Part shown: piece after piece, positions 44,787 to 57,194 of the stretch
Layout: each line of letters opens with the position of its first letter
Numbering within the stretch: the first letter of the stretch is position 1
Assembly (NCBI GenBank): GCA_022661535.1
Contig: JAKULF010000001.1
Location: 1,302,001 to 1,366,000, forward strand
Direction of reading: 5' to 3'
From: Eutypa lata
Taxonomy: Eukaryota > Ascomycota > Sordariomycetes > Xylariales > Diatrypaceae
DNA length: 64,000 nt
The notes under the pieces: generated by a model
The model's input: only the letters and a program-made list of their open reading frames with translations
Told to the model about the DNA's origin: nothing
Database searches by the model: none
Translations under genes and position numbers: made by a program

Positions 44787-45698
44787 ATGCGTTCGTTGTT
44801 CAGCTATGTGTTGCTTTTTGTAGCAGCCGTCTTGGGCGCGGACAGTGACGTAACATTCGTCAGCCCAGGTCCATCGGGCTCCAACGCCGACCCCTCGATT
44901 TCGAACGCTATTCACCCTGTAGGCTCAAATTTCCACGTTGCCTGGACAGGAACGAACCTTACAAGAGCCACATCTGTGGTTTTATTCCAGTATGATGGGA
45001 CGGACTTGGTGTACCCATTTGAATATGTTACTCGTAAGTGTTATGCTCATAATTCCAACTTTTGCCCATTATTTCCCTAGTTTGGCTCAGGCTGTGATAC
45101 CCCTGGATGCAACGTGCTAAGCTATTGTACAGAGACACTGCTGAATGAAGATTCAGCTGACTGGACGGTCACTACAGACAAAAACCTGTCCTTTTCAAAT
45201 CTGTTCCTTTTCAATCTCTTCTATGATGGAGATACAAGCCCAGTTGCCGTTAGCGAGACCTTCAACATCACAGATACCAGCACAAGCTCAACTTCCACAA
45301 CTAGTTCCACAAGTTCTACGAGTCCCACGAGTTCCAGTTTTGCTACTAGCCCAACGAGCTCCATAGCATCTAGTACAGACGGGGCCACGGTAGGCACAGG
45401 ATCGGCTTCCAACGAGAGTGGGAGTGGCAGTGGCGGGCTGGTCACTGGCGCAAAGATTGGTATCGGCATCGCCGTTCCCGTTGTAGCTCTGCTTGGAATT
45501 GCCGCAGGCTACTTCCTCTTCAGACACCGGGCAAAAAAGCAGCAGTATGCTGCTACGTCTCTTGCTCCAGGACAAGCCCCCGCTGAGCAGAAATCGGCGG
45601 GCATCATACCGGGACAGAGGTACGAGCTAGACGGTTTGAACGGCGGCGGTATCTCCTCGATGACACACGAGTTGTATGGCGATTACACGAGACATTGA
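44787..45698 (+). CDS. Secreted-domain membrane protein with Ser/Thr-rich stalk
   Basis: Two exons (intron 45034-45090, using the CTCAG acceptor that keeps the frame) give about 284 residues. A signal peptide (MRSLFSYVLLFVAAVLGA) leads into a beta-rich extracellular domain (FHVAWTGTNLTRATSVVLFQ) with paired cysteines (RCDTPGCNVLSYC). A Ser/Thr-rich stalk of about 50 residues follows, then Gly/Ser, one transmembrane helix (IGIGIAVPVVALLGIAAGYFLF) and a basic-start cytosolic tail (RHRAKKQQ) ending YGDYTRH. This layout is common in ascomycete cell-surface proteins of unknown role and resembles wall-stress sensors in outline. The WSC domain is absent. Heavy O-mannosylation of the stalk is likely. 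Confidence 0.87.
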
Positions 45699-47242
45699 TA
45701 CTACAGGAGTAGCTGGCATCGGTGACATGGACGCATCCATAAATAATTTTGTATTTATCCCGTCTCCTGGCCCCCTACAGGATCTTTGAGAGATCATCCC
45801 TTTCACATATTTCAACACTGGACCATTTGGTTGTATTAGACATGGAATGCACATTGACGAAGACTCGGCGATGAGATATAAGATGTCTTCGTCAAATTCC
45901 CCATTGCCATTTGGGCAGTAGTCAGGAGGTTCTTGATATGGTTGTGCAGAAAACTGGATGCAGATGTAGGGTTGATGCTAGGGGGGGAGGTCCATATTAC
46001 CATTCCAAAATATGTATTGATGTCGTTGTTACAGAGATTAAGACTTTCCGTCCCACACTTTCCGAGGTACATATAGGCGAGGGGAATGAATGCGTCCGGG
46101 ACAGCAGTACTGGAGCAAACTTCACGTTACTCATTTGTGCTCACTGCCGGAAATGGTACAAAATTGATGTTGACACTCGACCTTGGGTGTTTGGGGAAGG
46201 GAGGAGCCTAGAAGGGGATAAATTCACGTGCTGAATGCCTCCAGGAGATTCTCACACGCTTCATGTTAAATGCCGCCTGCGCGTTAGCTTAGAAATCTTG
46301 TCGAATAACCACCATGAACGACGATACCTTGATAAATACCTAAGATTAACCTGTTTGACTGGAAGATCGGGTGTGGTTATACACATAACTTGTAGAAATG
46401 GTCTGCGTCTATCGCTTTCCTCCAATTGTCATCCGTCAATCTCCTCATATTATGCTTCAAACTCAGCCTTCTCATGCGCTTGGACGACACGTTGTAATGG
46501 AGCATGGCCCGTGTTAGTTAAGTATATATTCTTTTGTTATAAGCCGACAATGAGCCGGCGAACATACGTTCCTGGTTTGATGATCACGGCATTTTGAGGA
46601 GAGTAGGTAGTGTTATGTTTCACCTTGGTCGCACACTTCCAGACGCGTCATATTGACGAGAGGGAGGAATTACCAGCTCATTGTTTGTGTTCAAAATTGT
46701 CTACCCATGTGGAATGAAGTCTCGATCTTATCTGTGCATTTCATCAGATACCATCAAAATACTTTAAACATGTATGTTGAATGTTAACCCGGGGAAGAAT
46801 ATACAATAGGGAAGGACAATACGCTGGAAGTGTAATGAGTAGCCACTTAGTCATTCCATCTATCTACCGGTTCGGCCTATTGTTACTACGAGAAAGGTTT
46901 CTCGCAAAATACTTCATACAACACATGTTTACCTGACGACCGCTGCACGGACAGTTACAGGGGCATTTGTGATGAGACAACCACTCATAAAATAGAATAT
47001 CTCCCCGACCAAATCGTTATTTCTCGTCAATTTCCCTCCAAATATTAGTTCTAGGACTGTTCAAACGGTATAGGAACTCTCTGCTAGAAATACAACATCA
47101 ATTTATTGCGATTTGCCTCAGCATCGTTATGAGGTACTACACGTCAGCCGACTGGCATAGGACTCGTCTTTAGTCGGTCGCTCCTTTGCAACACTATTTC
47201 ACCAAAACCAACAATCTCAATCAACAATAATAGAACTCGCCC
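45699..47242. other. Intergenic, no gene recognised
   Basis: About 1.5 kb. Open frames at 45911-46234 and 46235-46597 lack recognisable motifs, and I see no splice signals linking them into a longer protein. The last 300 bases are the likely promoter of the exonuclease gene. Confidence 0.45.
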
Positions 47243-48700
47243 ATGATGACCGAGAACGGTTCCATTCATTGTGCAGCCCATCCCGCCACTGCCTCAAGCA
47301 AAGAGGTTGTTCCATGGCCGCTGTCATTTCACATACCCCCGTCGCTGTCCAGGCCCTTACATGGGCGACCGCTCTCCGGTCAATACTGGAGTCATACTCT
47401 CTACCGTGGTCCAGGGGGTAAACCAGTCCAGGTCCTCTATAGCATCACAAAGCAGGAATCAGAGCAGCTAGCCCAGAAATTCCTCCACGAGGCCGTATTG
47501 GGCTTTGACGGGGAATGGTACGACTGGTATCCAGACCATACCGCCCCCTTGAAGAGTGTGGTTTCACTAGTGCAGATCGCCAGCGAGGACAAAATTGGCC
47601 TCTTTCACATTGCGCGCCACGATGGTACGACACCCGAGGACTTGATTGCGCCGTCCCTACGTAGGATCATCGAGAGTCCTAACATAATCAAAACCGGCAA
47701 CAACATCATAGGCGCCGACTTCAAGCGACTTCGGCAGTATTTCAAGCTCAACCCCCAGGGCGGTTTGGAGCTTAGCGACCTGCACAAGTCAATCACTAAA
47801 TCTCCCTATAATGGTCTTGTGGCATTGGCAAAGCAAGTCCAGATTCATCTCGGCTTACCACTTGCTAAGGGTGAAGTGAGAGGGAGTAACTGGATGGAGC
47901 CATTGAATGAGGAGCAGAAGGTGTACGCCGCTGCTGATGCATATGCGGGATTCATGCTATATCATTGCATGAATGCGAAGAGAGTGGCAATGGGCTTATC
48001 CATGCCTTATTCCCACACTTACGACGCCCGAGGTAAAGTCATCATTAGTCAGGAGCATTTGGAGGCCTTGAAGAAACACCAGAAAGAAGCTCATAGTTTT
48101 GCAGAGCTCGATCCAGCCTCACAGAGGCTATTTAATCTACTAGCAAGGAACCGGCAAGCACTAGCCCGCATGAAAGATATACCTCCTTACCTAATCGCAC
48201 CGGATGCCACATTGAGAGGTCTTGCACAAGCACGTCCGACAACCTATGCCGACCTTGAACAAGTCAAAGGGGTTGGACCACATAAAATGAGTGACTACGG
48301 GGCTGCGTGGATTGCTATCATCTCACACTTCGTTGAGAATAATCCAACAGAGTCGACACAACAAAACCATCGGATTTTATCTGAGAAGACACCGTCAAGT
48401 CTGAACTCCACAGGCCCACGACCAGCTCAAACGCCAAACCGAGATCACAAGCGGGCAGCATCTGCTTCGGGCGAAGAAGTCTGTGCGTCCCTGGCCCTAC
48501 TCCAGACAGGTTCATCGTTTGCCAGCAGCTCTCTGCCTTTATCAACACGGCCTGCCTGGCAGCCTAAACGGATGCGCTGTGGAGGCTCGTTTATTAGAAG
48601 AGGTATCACTTCAAGGCCAGTTAAGCTAGGGCCGGTTGACTATGTTCCTGACGTAGAAGAGGAGGCGCTTTGGGCAGAAGCCTTCAAGAGCGATGCTTGA
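47243..48700 (+). CDS. DEDDy 3'-5' exonuclease with HRDC domain
   Basis: A single exon of 485 residues. The exonuclease domain (about 80-245) has motif I in LGFDGEW (Asp89, Glu91), motif II in NNIIGADFKRL (Asp159) and motif III YAAAD (Tyr228, Asp232), that is, a complete DEDDy set as in WRN and RNase D. An HRDC domain follows at about 291-363 (ASQRLFNLLARNRQALAR ... LEQVKGVGPHKM). The C-terminal ~120 residues are disordered, then turn basic (RPAWQPKRMRCGG) and acidic at the end (DVEEEALWAEAF). It is predicted to degrade single-stranded or recessed 3' ends of DNA or RNA. The architecture is that of the fungal exonuclease-HRDC proteins related to RNase D/Rrp6 and WRN. The start at 47243 is a double ATG. 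Confidence 0.92.
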   Translation: MMTENGSIHCAAHPATASSKEVVPWPLSFHIPPSLSRPLHGRPLSGQYWSHTLYRGPGGKPVQVLYSITKQESEQLAQKFLHEAVLGFDGEWYDWYPDHTAPLKSVVSLVQIASEDKIGLFHIARHDGTTPEDLIAPSLRRIIESPNIIKTGNNIIGADFKRLRQYFKLNPQGGLELSDLHKSITKSPYNGLVALAKQVQIHLGLPLAKGEVRGSNWMEPLNEEQKVYAAADAYAGFMLYHCMNAKRVAMGLSMPYSHTYDARGKVIISQEHLEALKKHQKEAHSFAELDPASQRLFNLLARNRQALARMKDIPPYLIAPDATLRGLAQARPTTYADLEQVKGVGPHKMSDYGAAWIAIISHFVENNPTESTQQNHRILSEKTPSSLNSTGPRPAQTPNRDHKRAASASGEEVCASLALLQTGSSFASSSLPLSTRPAWQPKRMRCGGSFIRRGITSRPVKLGPVDYVPDVEEEALWAEAFKSDA

Positions 48701-49034
48701 TGGACAACTAGACCCCATTGTGTTTTTCTACATTTTAATAGCTAATAAATTTATTTTCCTTTGAATAAGTTGCCGCCCAGTTTGTTGCACTCGCTTAGCA
48801 AGGACGCCACCTGGCTTAGAGATCCTTGTAAACCTCAATCGGGGGCTGAACACAGCCCCCACCAAGTCAGTCAGCCTATTCAGCTTCCCATTGATAAGCC
48901 ACCCCTAACTAGTCCATCGAGGGGTAAGGCACACTCATTAGAACGCATATTCATATCTACCCGCGAAAATTCATCGAGATCTTCTGTCGGATCATTTTAA
49001 AAACCCATCCTAACGACAAGATGGACACAACAAT
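48701..49034. other. Short intergenic region between tandem plus-strand genes
   Basis: Contains the exonuclease 3' UTR and the promoter of the next gene. One 79-codon frame (48761-49000) has no recognisable features. Confidence 0.5.
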
Positions 49035-50397
49035 ATGGCCGAGGTGATCGGGCTATTAGCCTCCATCATACAGGTGTCGTCCTTTGGACTACACCTTGGA
49101 CGAACACTGAAAGATTATGGGTCCTCGGTCGCCGGAGTCGATAAACGCCTAAAGGGTTTGGACAAGGACATTGACTTTACCTCGCATGTCATCTCAGAAC
49201 TAGGCTCGCTCCTGAAAGACCCTAGGATCCAGGCGCTGGTCTCGGAACGGAGCATCAATCTTGCCAGAGATGCTGTAGCGGAGTGCGATGCCATTTTTCA
49301 GGCTATGGAAGATATAATCGCCAATATCAGAAGAAATGGTATGGGGAAATGGAAAATATATTTCCGCGAGTCGAAGATAGGACTTCTGAGATCCAACTTG
49401 GACAGGATGAAGGGGAACCTACAGCTTCTACTCCAGGTCATTACGAGTGCCAATCAGCTCACAAGCGAGTAAGTGCAGACCGCAATGCAATGAGCGACGC
49501 TAACATGTCTGCTTTAGCAATCCCAGTGAAGCTACAATGGCTGCGCATCGAGCTAAGATCCGCGAGCTAATGTTCGAGAAGGAGCTTTACACCCAGAAAT
49601 ACCTGCAAGAGAAATGTAGATACGATGAGCTGCTCACAAGAATCAACTCGACGAGCACATTTGCAAGTGTTTCTACGACCCATACAGGGCTATCGGATAA
49701 TCAACCCCGCACCCTATCAGCTTCGATGGTTGACGATGGCTCCCAAGCTAAGTTGGATATGCCGATACCACCCTTTCAACAGGGTGGTTCTCAAATCGAA
49801 GGAACAATGACAGGAAGGGTTGAGATGCCCGAGCAATCAAACCTGGCACCTCAACCCACAAGTCCCTCGACATCTGGCATCGAGCCAGGTGTTGTACCAA
49901 GACCACCACCAGCTGCATACCCGCCATCAAATGTGCATGAGGTTGATGGCAACGCTGTAGAGAACCAATACGTTTCCGAAAGCAACCCATGCTCTCACCC
50001 GCAAGCTTCAACACTGGAAATCAAGCAGGCTAGGACCACAAGGTTTTCCAACTCACGAAGGAATATCGCGAAAGGGGTAAAGTCCGCAACCACGAAAACT
50101 CTAGCTGTTGCATTATATCCCATCTCAGCTATTATGTCAAAACGCAGACGAGCTCGGGCGACGCCAGATCCGGATTCTAGTATTGCGTATCCAAGGCCTT
50201 CATTCGCCTTCGGACCTTCTTGTTTCAGGTCAAATGACATACCCTCCAATCCAGTGCAGGAGAGTTCAATGATGTATCATATCCCATATGATTCGACTCA
50301 GATAACGGCCGAACTTCCTGGGCCTCACGAGATGCCTCAGCAGATTCCGGCGGAACTGAGTCTCATCAACGAGTTAACTCATCCCGGACCACATTAG
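49035..50397 (+). CDS. Protein with fungal NLR-type N-terminal helical domain, no NACHT
   Basis: Two exons (intron 49469-49517) give about 437 residues. The first ~140 residues (MAEVIGLLASIIQVSSFGL, LGSLLKDPRIQALVSE, SNLDRMKGNLQLLLQVI) have the amphipathic helices typical of the N-terminal signalling domain of fungal NOD-like receptors (Fungal_N/SesA-like). A helical stretch (RAKIRELMFEKELYTQKYLQ) follows, then about 250 residues of disordered, Pro/Ser-rich sequence. There is a basic patch (NSRRNIAKGVKSATTKTL). No NACHT/NB-ARC ATPase or repeat domain follows, so it is a stand-alone effector-like protein and not a full receptor. An ATG at 49021 is out of frame; 49035 is the correct start. It is tail-to-tail with a HET gene 265 bases away, which fits an allorecognition context. 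Confidence 0.8.
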
Positions 50398-50662
50398 CTA
50401 GCAGGCGCCGTAACATATGCCATGGAGGTGAACCTGGTGATTATCCAACGCCAAAGTGGCTACTATTCAAATCTAACATTGGGGATGTTCGGTAGCTATT
50501 AGATATACATGGATATTAGATCAAAATAAGAATACCTAACGACTGACACAGTTCAATATCCATCACGAACTTAGAACAGACACTAGTAAACCAACGACAT
50601 ACCAACTTACAGAAGCTTATATACAGTTTCAATGCGATTATATCTCCGTCCTTGAAGGCCTA

Positions 50663-53207
50663 CTAGACCAGGACCACATCCACCTCCTCGCTATCATCCA
50701 GTTTAAAAGGCGTGTTGAACTCCACGTCCCCGTCTTCCTTGTCGCCAAACAGGAAGACGCCGATGCGCCGCCACGTTTCGAGGCCACAACCCCTTTTGCC
50801 CGACGGGACAACCACCAGCCCCGCATATTGCCAGTGTGTCCCGGCCCCCGGGTCATTCTCAGAACCCAGAGGCCGAGGAAGACCGAACTTGCGCTCTGCC
50901 GTCGCAGTCACATGCCACCCCTCGAGGAGGGTCAGTACCATACAAGCATCACGCGGGAGTTCGGACCCCGGCTGCCGCAGAACAACTGCGTCGTCATGCG
51001 CATATTTCATAGCGTTATTAGGCTCCAGCCAATGCCTACTCGTCGCTGCATACTCACCGAGCGGGAGGAGGTGGATAGCATTGCCAGCATCGTTCCATCT
51101 CAGCGTGCAGTCGATCCTGTGAGTTCTCAGCGTAATGCTCAGGTCTTCGAAATCGTACAGGAGCCTATTTTCTGGGTCGTCTGGGCTTTCTGGACACCCG
51201 GAACGGCTGCTGCTGCTGCTGCTGCTGTGCGATTTCACCCTAGCTTGGTAGATAGCAGCGGACGAGCGTGCGTACATGGTGGTGCACACCGTGAAGTCCA
51301 CGGTCTGAACGCCTTTCTGACCCGGAGCATTTCCGGGCACCGAGAACCATGACCACGAAGGGACGCGCGCCGGTTGTCCCCCGACTTCGTCGCGGCCGCG
51401 GCGCTGTTCCTCCGGTCGCCGCTGTTGCTGGCTCGTGGTCCACAGGAGGTCGAATTCGGCCAGCTCCCAGATGCCAGCCAGGTAGGTGAACCGCGTCCGC
51501 GTCTGGACGGCCTTCGCGATCCCGGCAAACGCGATGATCCGGTCCTTCTCGAACGTCAGATCCAGGGCGCGGTAATCCTGGACGAGGAGGTGCCACTGCC
51601 CCCGGAGCGTCCCGACGAAGTACTTGTGCCAGCCGCCGTTCTCCTCGGACCCCGAGAAGATGGCGTGGAACCGCTCCTTGGACCGGGGGCTGTGCTCCAG
51701 CGGCCCGTAGAACTCGTCGTGGACCTCCTCGCAGCACTCCCACAGCAGCCGGTCGTGGCCGTAGTAGACGTTGCGGGGACAGAGGAGCCGCTCCTGGAAT
51801 ACCCACGCCCGCGTCAGGAGCGGCCAGAGGCCCTTGTAGGAGTTGGGCGACCAGAACTTCGTCATGATGCCCGCCACGTGCTGGACCACGACGGCGTTAG
51901 ACTGTGGTGGTGGTGGTGGATTGATAAGACTAGCTGTGGATATCACGTGGCGATGATGCCTACTGTCGACACCTCCTAGTTCCAGGATCTCGGGTTTCAG
52001 CATGCAGGGGAGATGTACTCGGGGGTCCCTGAGATGGAGTTTGGTAGCCGCTTCGGACGACGGGTGCGTGTAGGAGATGTTGCAGGCTGTCCTGCCGTAC
52101 ATGGCAGCCATCTTGAGCGCCTCTCTCTTCCAATCTTCCGGCGAGTCCTGGATTATGCAGAGAGAGTCTATCCAGAGGTAGTGGAACCCCAAGGCCCTCG
52201 TGACTTCAACCGCGTCCAAATACTTAGCTGGCAACTGGGAGGATGGTATCTCTGACTTGAAAGCCTCCAAGTTTTCTTGCTTCAGCTGTAAGTATGTCGA
52301 TGGATCTGGACCCCACATGTGGCTAAGGGTGGTATAGCGGAAGTTGGGTATGTCCCGAACTGAGCATTCGAGCTTGATTTTGTCACCTCGCAAGTCGAGG
52401 ATCCGTGAGGGCAGTTGTCCGTCCGGGGCTACGAGGTTGGGGAAATCACGGCACTTCGCATGTGTTGTGCTGCATTTCTGAAACCAGGCTTCGATTTGCA
52501 GAATGCTCTGTTTGACTTTCGAAGAAACGGAAACATATTGGTGGTTTAAGGTTGCCTGATTAAGATCTGGATCTATGAAGTGGGCTGATGAAAAACCATC
52601 ATTACCAGGATCTACTCGAAGAAACTTACATGAAGAGGGATACAGATAAAGCTGACTCCACTTGAAGCTTCCTGATATATCGGCAAAGCGCGCTTCATGG
52701 TCTCGAACAACGGGCAGGTGTAAATAGAGGAGCCCTCGCTCTCCACTAACTTGAGTTAGCGGTGTCTACACTTCTGATGCATCCTTTTGGCATAATTTAC
52801 ATGTATGGTGGATTTAATTTCCACATGTATCGCCGAGTAGAACTCAACTGCTGTGTGTCCCTTTCGTACTCTTTGTCTATATTTCTGGCTCGGATCTCAA
52901 CTGCTACCTCCGTCGCTGCGATCGTCTGCTGCTCTGGATCAAGTAATCGGCCGCCGGCATGCTCCCATACGAGAGCACAGAGGTGGCATCCACCGCGATA
53001 GCCGGCCTTCAGCCTCTCGGTGGAACATAGCGTCGTAGTCTCCGTAGTACCGATCCTGATATTTCTTCCCTGCATCAGCCTCCTGATCAATGCAGAGCCT
53101 CTCACAAAACTGGTGCACGTCGGGCAAAGTCGACCGAGTTCGACCACGGTGTTCTCTGCCACGAGTTGTTCATATCGGTCATTGTTACTCAAATCCATGC
53201 CTAGCAT
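50663..53207 (-). CDS. HET-domain (heterokaryon incompatibility) protein
   Basis: Two exons (intron 52746-52800) give about 829 residues. Exon 1 carries the Cys-rich leader often found before HET domains (LCPTCTSFVRGS, GGCHLCALVWEHAGG). Exon 2 contains CSTTHAKCRDFPNL, LPSRILDL and then the HET core from about residue 270: RYTTLSHMWG, PAKYLDAVEVTRALGFHYLW, IDSLCIIQDSPEDWKREALK and AMYGRTACNISYTHP. The three classic HET blocks are all intact. HET proteins trigger growth arrest or cell death when fused cells differ at recognition loci, and act in the cytosol. The tail (from about 600) has a Ser-rich run and low-conservation segments. The start at 53207 could also be three codons later. The gene is convergent with the NLR-N-terminal-like gene. 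Confidence 0.92.
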
Positions 53208-53701
53208 CCCTGTTGCCGTGGCTCTAGATGTGGTCAGATAATGTGATCATAGATTGCGACTGAATCATCGATCCTACATACGTAAGTGTCAATGAGGAGA
53301 ACTGCTTCACATACCTACGGAGTACATGTAGAGAGTAGACAGTAATCCCCAATTTTGAGGCCTGTCATCCTGGATCCATGCCTGAACTAAGCCCTAACCG
53401 TGCTAACTTAGCTTCCGCTGTGGAGACGGGTGCTCAGCTCTTCCAGCCCGCCAGCCCTAACAAAAGGGGGCCGGGCAAGGAAGATGGCGGTCGCTTATAT
53501 TTCGTAGTGAACCCGAATTGGCATGTTAGGGGCCCATATACCAAAGACCATAAGTACACTTGTCTTCATCTCACGATCTTGCCATCGACGCCGCATGCAT
53601 TCCTGTACATACATATATATAGATATAGATATTAATGAACTAACCAACCAAAGTTCTCGTGGTGAACCAACCTGACCTCAATCTCAAACATTAACAAATA
53701 T
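53208..53701. other. Intergenic
   Basis: Promoter of the HET gene and 3' region of the membrane-anchored unknown gene. A TATATATAGATATAGATATT stretch lies near 53614-53633. No gene is seen. Confidence 0.5.
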
Positions 53702-54463
53702 TCATAACTCGACGGGATCTATCTTCAACTCCAAAGGCTCGCTCTCATAAGCCCCGCTAAGCACCGTCCCGCCCCCACTCAACTCCTTCCTCATCTCCTC
53801 GGTGACGTTCTCCGCCCTCCCGGGCCAGACCGTCGTCCACCGACCCCGGCAGGCGACCGAGAGCCTCGCCCCCGCCGCGGCGATCTCCAGCAGCTTCTCG
53901 GGGGGCACGAGGGCCTCGCGCAGCACGACATCGTTCTCGGCCGTCGCGCCGGGCTCGATGGTGACGAGCGCCTCGGGACCGGGCGGCATCTTGCGACGGA
54001 TTTGGATGATGGGGAGGTCTAGGGGCTGCGGTGGCTGCTGCTCCTCATCTGTTCTTCCGGGTGTCAATACGGACACGGTGGCGCGTCCTAGTTGCAACGC
54101 CAGAGGGTCCAGCGGCGTGTCCCATGCTAGTATCGTTAGTGGTCGGGACGAGTTGTTCGTCACGCTGAAGGTGATGCGCGGTGGTGATGTGCCGGTCTGT
54201 CGGGATGAGACGTTGAGTGATGAGGATATATCTATGTTATGATGCGTACTGCCGCTGACGCTCCCACTGCCGCTGCCAGTGTTGGTGTTGGTGTTGGTGT
54301 TGCTGGTCATCGTGATAAATTTGGAGTAGGTGGTCGTAGTCGCGGTCGTGATCGTGGAGCGGCTGCTTAATGTGCTGTACCAAATGAGGAATATCAAGGC
54401 GAATCCAATGATCAGCGTGGATGGCCGCAGACTACTGGAGCCTGGATGGTTTTGGGTGACCAT
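53702..54463 (-). CDS. Membrane-anchored unknown protein with beta-rich domain
   Basis: A single exon of 253 residues. An N-terminal signal anchor (TLIIGFALIFLIWYSTL, residues about 16-32) leads into a Thr/Asn and Gly/Ser linker (TNTNTNTGSGSGSVSGS), then a domain starting ITFSVTNNSSRPLTILAWDT with PLDPLALQLG. It continues with Val-rich strands (EALVTIEPGATAENDVVL) and VACRGRWTTVWPG. The opening strand pattern recalls the immunoglobulin-like pro-domain found in fungal deuterolysins and related secreted proteins (from memory). No peptidase HExxH motif is present, so it is not an enzyme of that type. It is probably a type II protein with an outward-facing domain. Its role is unknown. Confidence 0.75.
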   Translation of the reverse strand: MVTQNHPGSSSLRPSTLIIGFALIFLIWYSTLSSRSTITTATTTTYSKFITMTSNTNTNTNTGSGSGSVSGSTHHNIDISSSLNVSSRQTGTSPPRITFSVTNNSSRPLTILAWDTPLDPLALQLGRATVSVLTPGRTDEEQQPPQPLDLPIIQIRRKMPPGPEALVTIEPGATAENDVVLREALVPPEKLLEIAAAGARLSVACRGRWTTVWPGRAENVTEEMRKELSGGGTVLSGAYESEPLELKIDPVEL

Positions 54464-57194
54464 TGATTAATTGCTTAAGCGGTTTGCGCGTTGCGCTTAT
54501 TGGCGGGTTAATTATCTACTTTACTAGACTACCTAGCCGGGCAAAAAGTGTCGAGTGATCACCGTGATCAGGGAGGCTGCCGTCGAAGGCTTGTCTTGTT
54601 TCACGAGTCTAGTTAGTTGACTGTGAATTGGGAGCCTTGGATTCAATCTTCATAAAAACGGAATATTGCCACACTCGGAGACGGTAGTAATTTGAATTCC
54701 CGTCATCCTTGGCGTCCATTCCCAGTGCTCGTCTACTAACGACGTTCTAGACGCATCTTCTTCTTTACCGCAATTCCCGTAATCGATGATAGCTCGTAGA
54801 TAAGGCAGAGAGAGTCCCGCGATATCCGATTTATTGACATTGCTTATCGTAATGGCCTTTGCCAAGCTATGAGCTCTCGTGTTGGTTGGTTAGCACGGAC
54901 AGGGTGACAAATGCTGTAAATACGTCTTACTCGAAACGGGCAGGTGCAATTATATAAACAACGCCACCATTCTCGGTATGCCGACTACTATGTAACTTAC
55001 AGACGACTACTATTTTATATAAGTCCTATTTGCTCCCAATAAGTTAGAAGTTTAAGGGATAACGAGACCAATAATACGATTTTAAAGGAACCAAGTATTC
55101 ATCTCACAGAATATTCGACCCGCACAAGGCGCAAGAATGCCCGCCCTTTACGATCTACAGATTTAGAGCCCTTAGGTATCCTATACGCACTCATCATGAG
55201 CTTCTAACAAACCGAGGGCTATCTATAATTATTGTCATGAAAGATGACGTTTCTATACCTCTGAATATGATTATGGTCTCTGATGTCAGAAATACATATC
55301 GCCTTTTTGTGGATATTACCTAGTACATGTCCAGAGTGTTGAAGCTAGGGGCACACATACGGTCTCCATACTTGAGATGGGATATATCGGCACTTTGCTG
55401 TTCTATCATAATATCCAAGGAAGCACTCATATTTCCGATGTCTTCCAGCCGGAAGTCTCCTCACCTACTTGTGAAATTTCTCGCTTGATCTACCCCTCTG
55501 CTTTACAGAGCAAGATCGCGCTAGTGCAATTGTTGTAATCTCACGGCCACCGAGTTCCCGAAGCTCTAATAGGTAGGGAATCTAGGTCTAGAGAAGCAAA
55601 ACCAGTACCGTGGAATTAGAGTATGCATATGATTTGCACAGCAGACATTACGCCTCTAGAATATATAGAGAGTGTCACTACTACCATTGTACCCCCTCCC
55701 AAGATATATGTACATTAGGACATATAAGGGCCATTAAACTCATCAACATCTCAACTACTCTCTCACCAGCTGTCAACTCGCTTTCCCCTTATTTCTGGGC
55801 ATTTTTCTTCGAGTTCCTACAAGTTTCTGTTTATAACCCCTTTTCTGCTTTCCAGGCCACTCTCCCGTTCTGCGACAAAAGCTATATTTTGATTCCACGA
55901 ACACTCAAATTCCTCTGGTGTGGTTGTCAGGACTCCCTTCCGTGTGAGCCCAGTCTCCAAGGCTTCCTTGCGCCGGAGTTCTATATCAGGTCGGGTCTTA
56001 TCATGTTGCGAATGCTTCTACATTTTGTTGCCAGCTAAGAGAAACAAACGACACCCTCAGATATTCCGGATACGGCGCCAATTGCTCCTGTATTTAGCGT
56101 TTGAGGGTGGTATCATCAATGTCGCTGCTCTTAAGTTGGGAGATAATAGTAGAAACAATGTCGTGTGGAAGTGCAATTTGCTATCTTGTCTTGCTTGGAA
56201 ATGGCACTCTCAAGAGGAGCGCCTGGACTCCATCAAGCCCCAGCCAGTTTTATTTCATGTTTCCATGTGTTAGTTTGAAGAAAATACACCTCTTGCGAGT
56301 TAAGTATTCTTATCGATCGCAACACATACAAGCCGAAAGATCAAATTAGGAACAAGCAATAATTACTCGTCTAGTTTCTAATCAGGGCCAAAGGGGGTAT
56401 AGATATGTATGCCCCAGTAACTTTAACAATTACATGTAAACTAGAACGTCTATGGCTTATTCACCCTTCAGTCGAGAGCCAGGTCGGTAGATAAATACAC
56501 AATGCTCACCCCTAGTCCTTCAATGCCTATCTCATAATGAAGACTTCTTTCCTTTCTACATCCCGAAGACTCAAAAAGTCTACATCGGCGCAATAAAGTG
56601 GCTACTTAAGTAGGCACTGACTGAGCGAATGTTCTATTCAATTCAGCCCCTTATTTAAAAGCATAATTTAGCACAGCAGACTCGAGTGATTGCATAGCAT
56701 TGAATGAACTCGTTTTCTCCCGTTCATCTTTAATCTCCAAAAAAATCCGATTTATTTCGAAGTTCCCAACAATGCCCCTATCAAGTCTCATTTCACTCCT
56801 CGCTCTATGTATGTTATGTGTACAAGTAAAAGAAGGAGAACTGGAGCCGGTATAAAAAAACAACCCCTATTTAATAGTAATAAAAAGGAGGGAAAACCCA
56901 GTCAACAAACAACACCGTGAGCAACACGGAACTGAAGGGCCGCTGCTCAAAAGACAAAACACCCTCTCTGAAACGTCACATGGATTCAATAAAATGCATA
57001 GCGTTCGACCTCCTTTGCTTTCCATCCCATCTATCCCCTTCAAACCTCCACGGCAACCGCAGCTTATCTGCCCATCCAAACACCGTTGTAGTCGGTCCTA
57101 CGCACCAAATTCCTTATACAATTTCTATTGACAGCCTCAGCCTGGACTGGGTGGCAACGTGGTAATTAGCCGCCGTTAATCGCATCACATCACA
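54464..57194. other. Long intergenic region
   Basis: About 2.7 kb. Several medium frames exist (such as 55610-56038 and 55920-56273), but none shows family motifs, and codon use looks random. I found no tRNA, transposon or tandem array. An unrecognised non-coding transcript is possible. Confidence 0.4.

Noticed and set aside
45911..46597. Two adjacent plus-strand frames of 107 and 120 codons
   Set aside because: No family features and no clear intron joins them. The Cys/His spacing is not a known zinc motif.
55610..56038. 142-codon open frame on the plus strand
   Set aside because: No recognisable motif, composition rich in Tyr/Ser/His typical of AT-rich random frames, no splice partners, and the overlapping frame 55920-56273 looks equally plausible.
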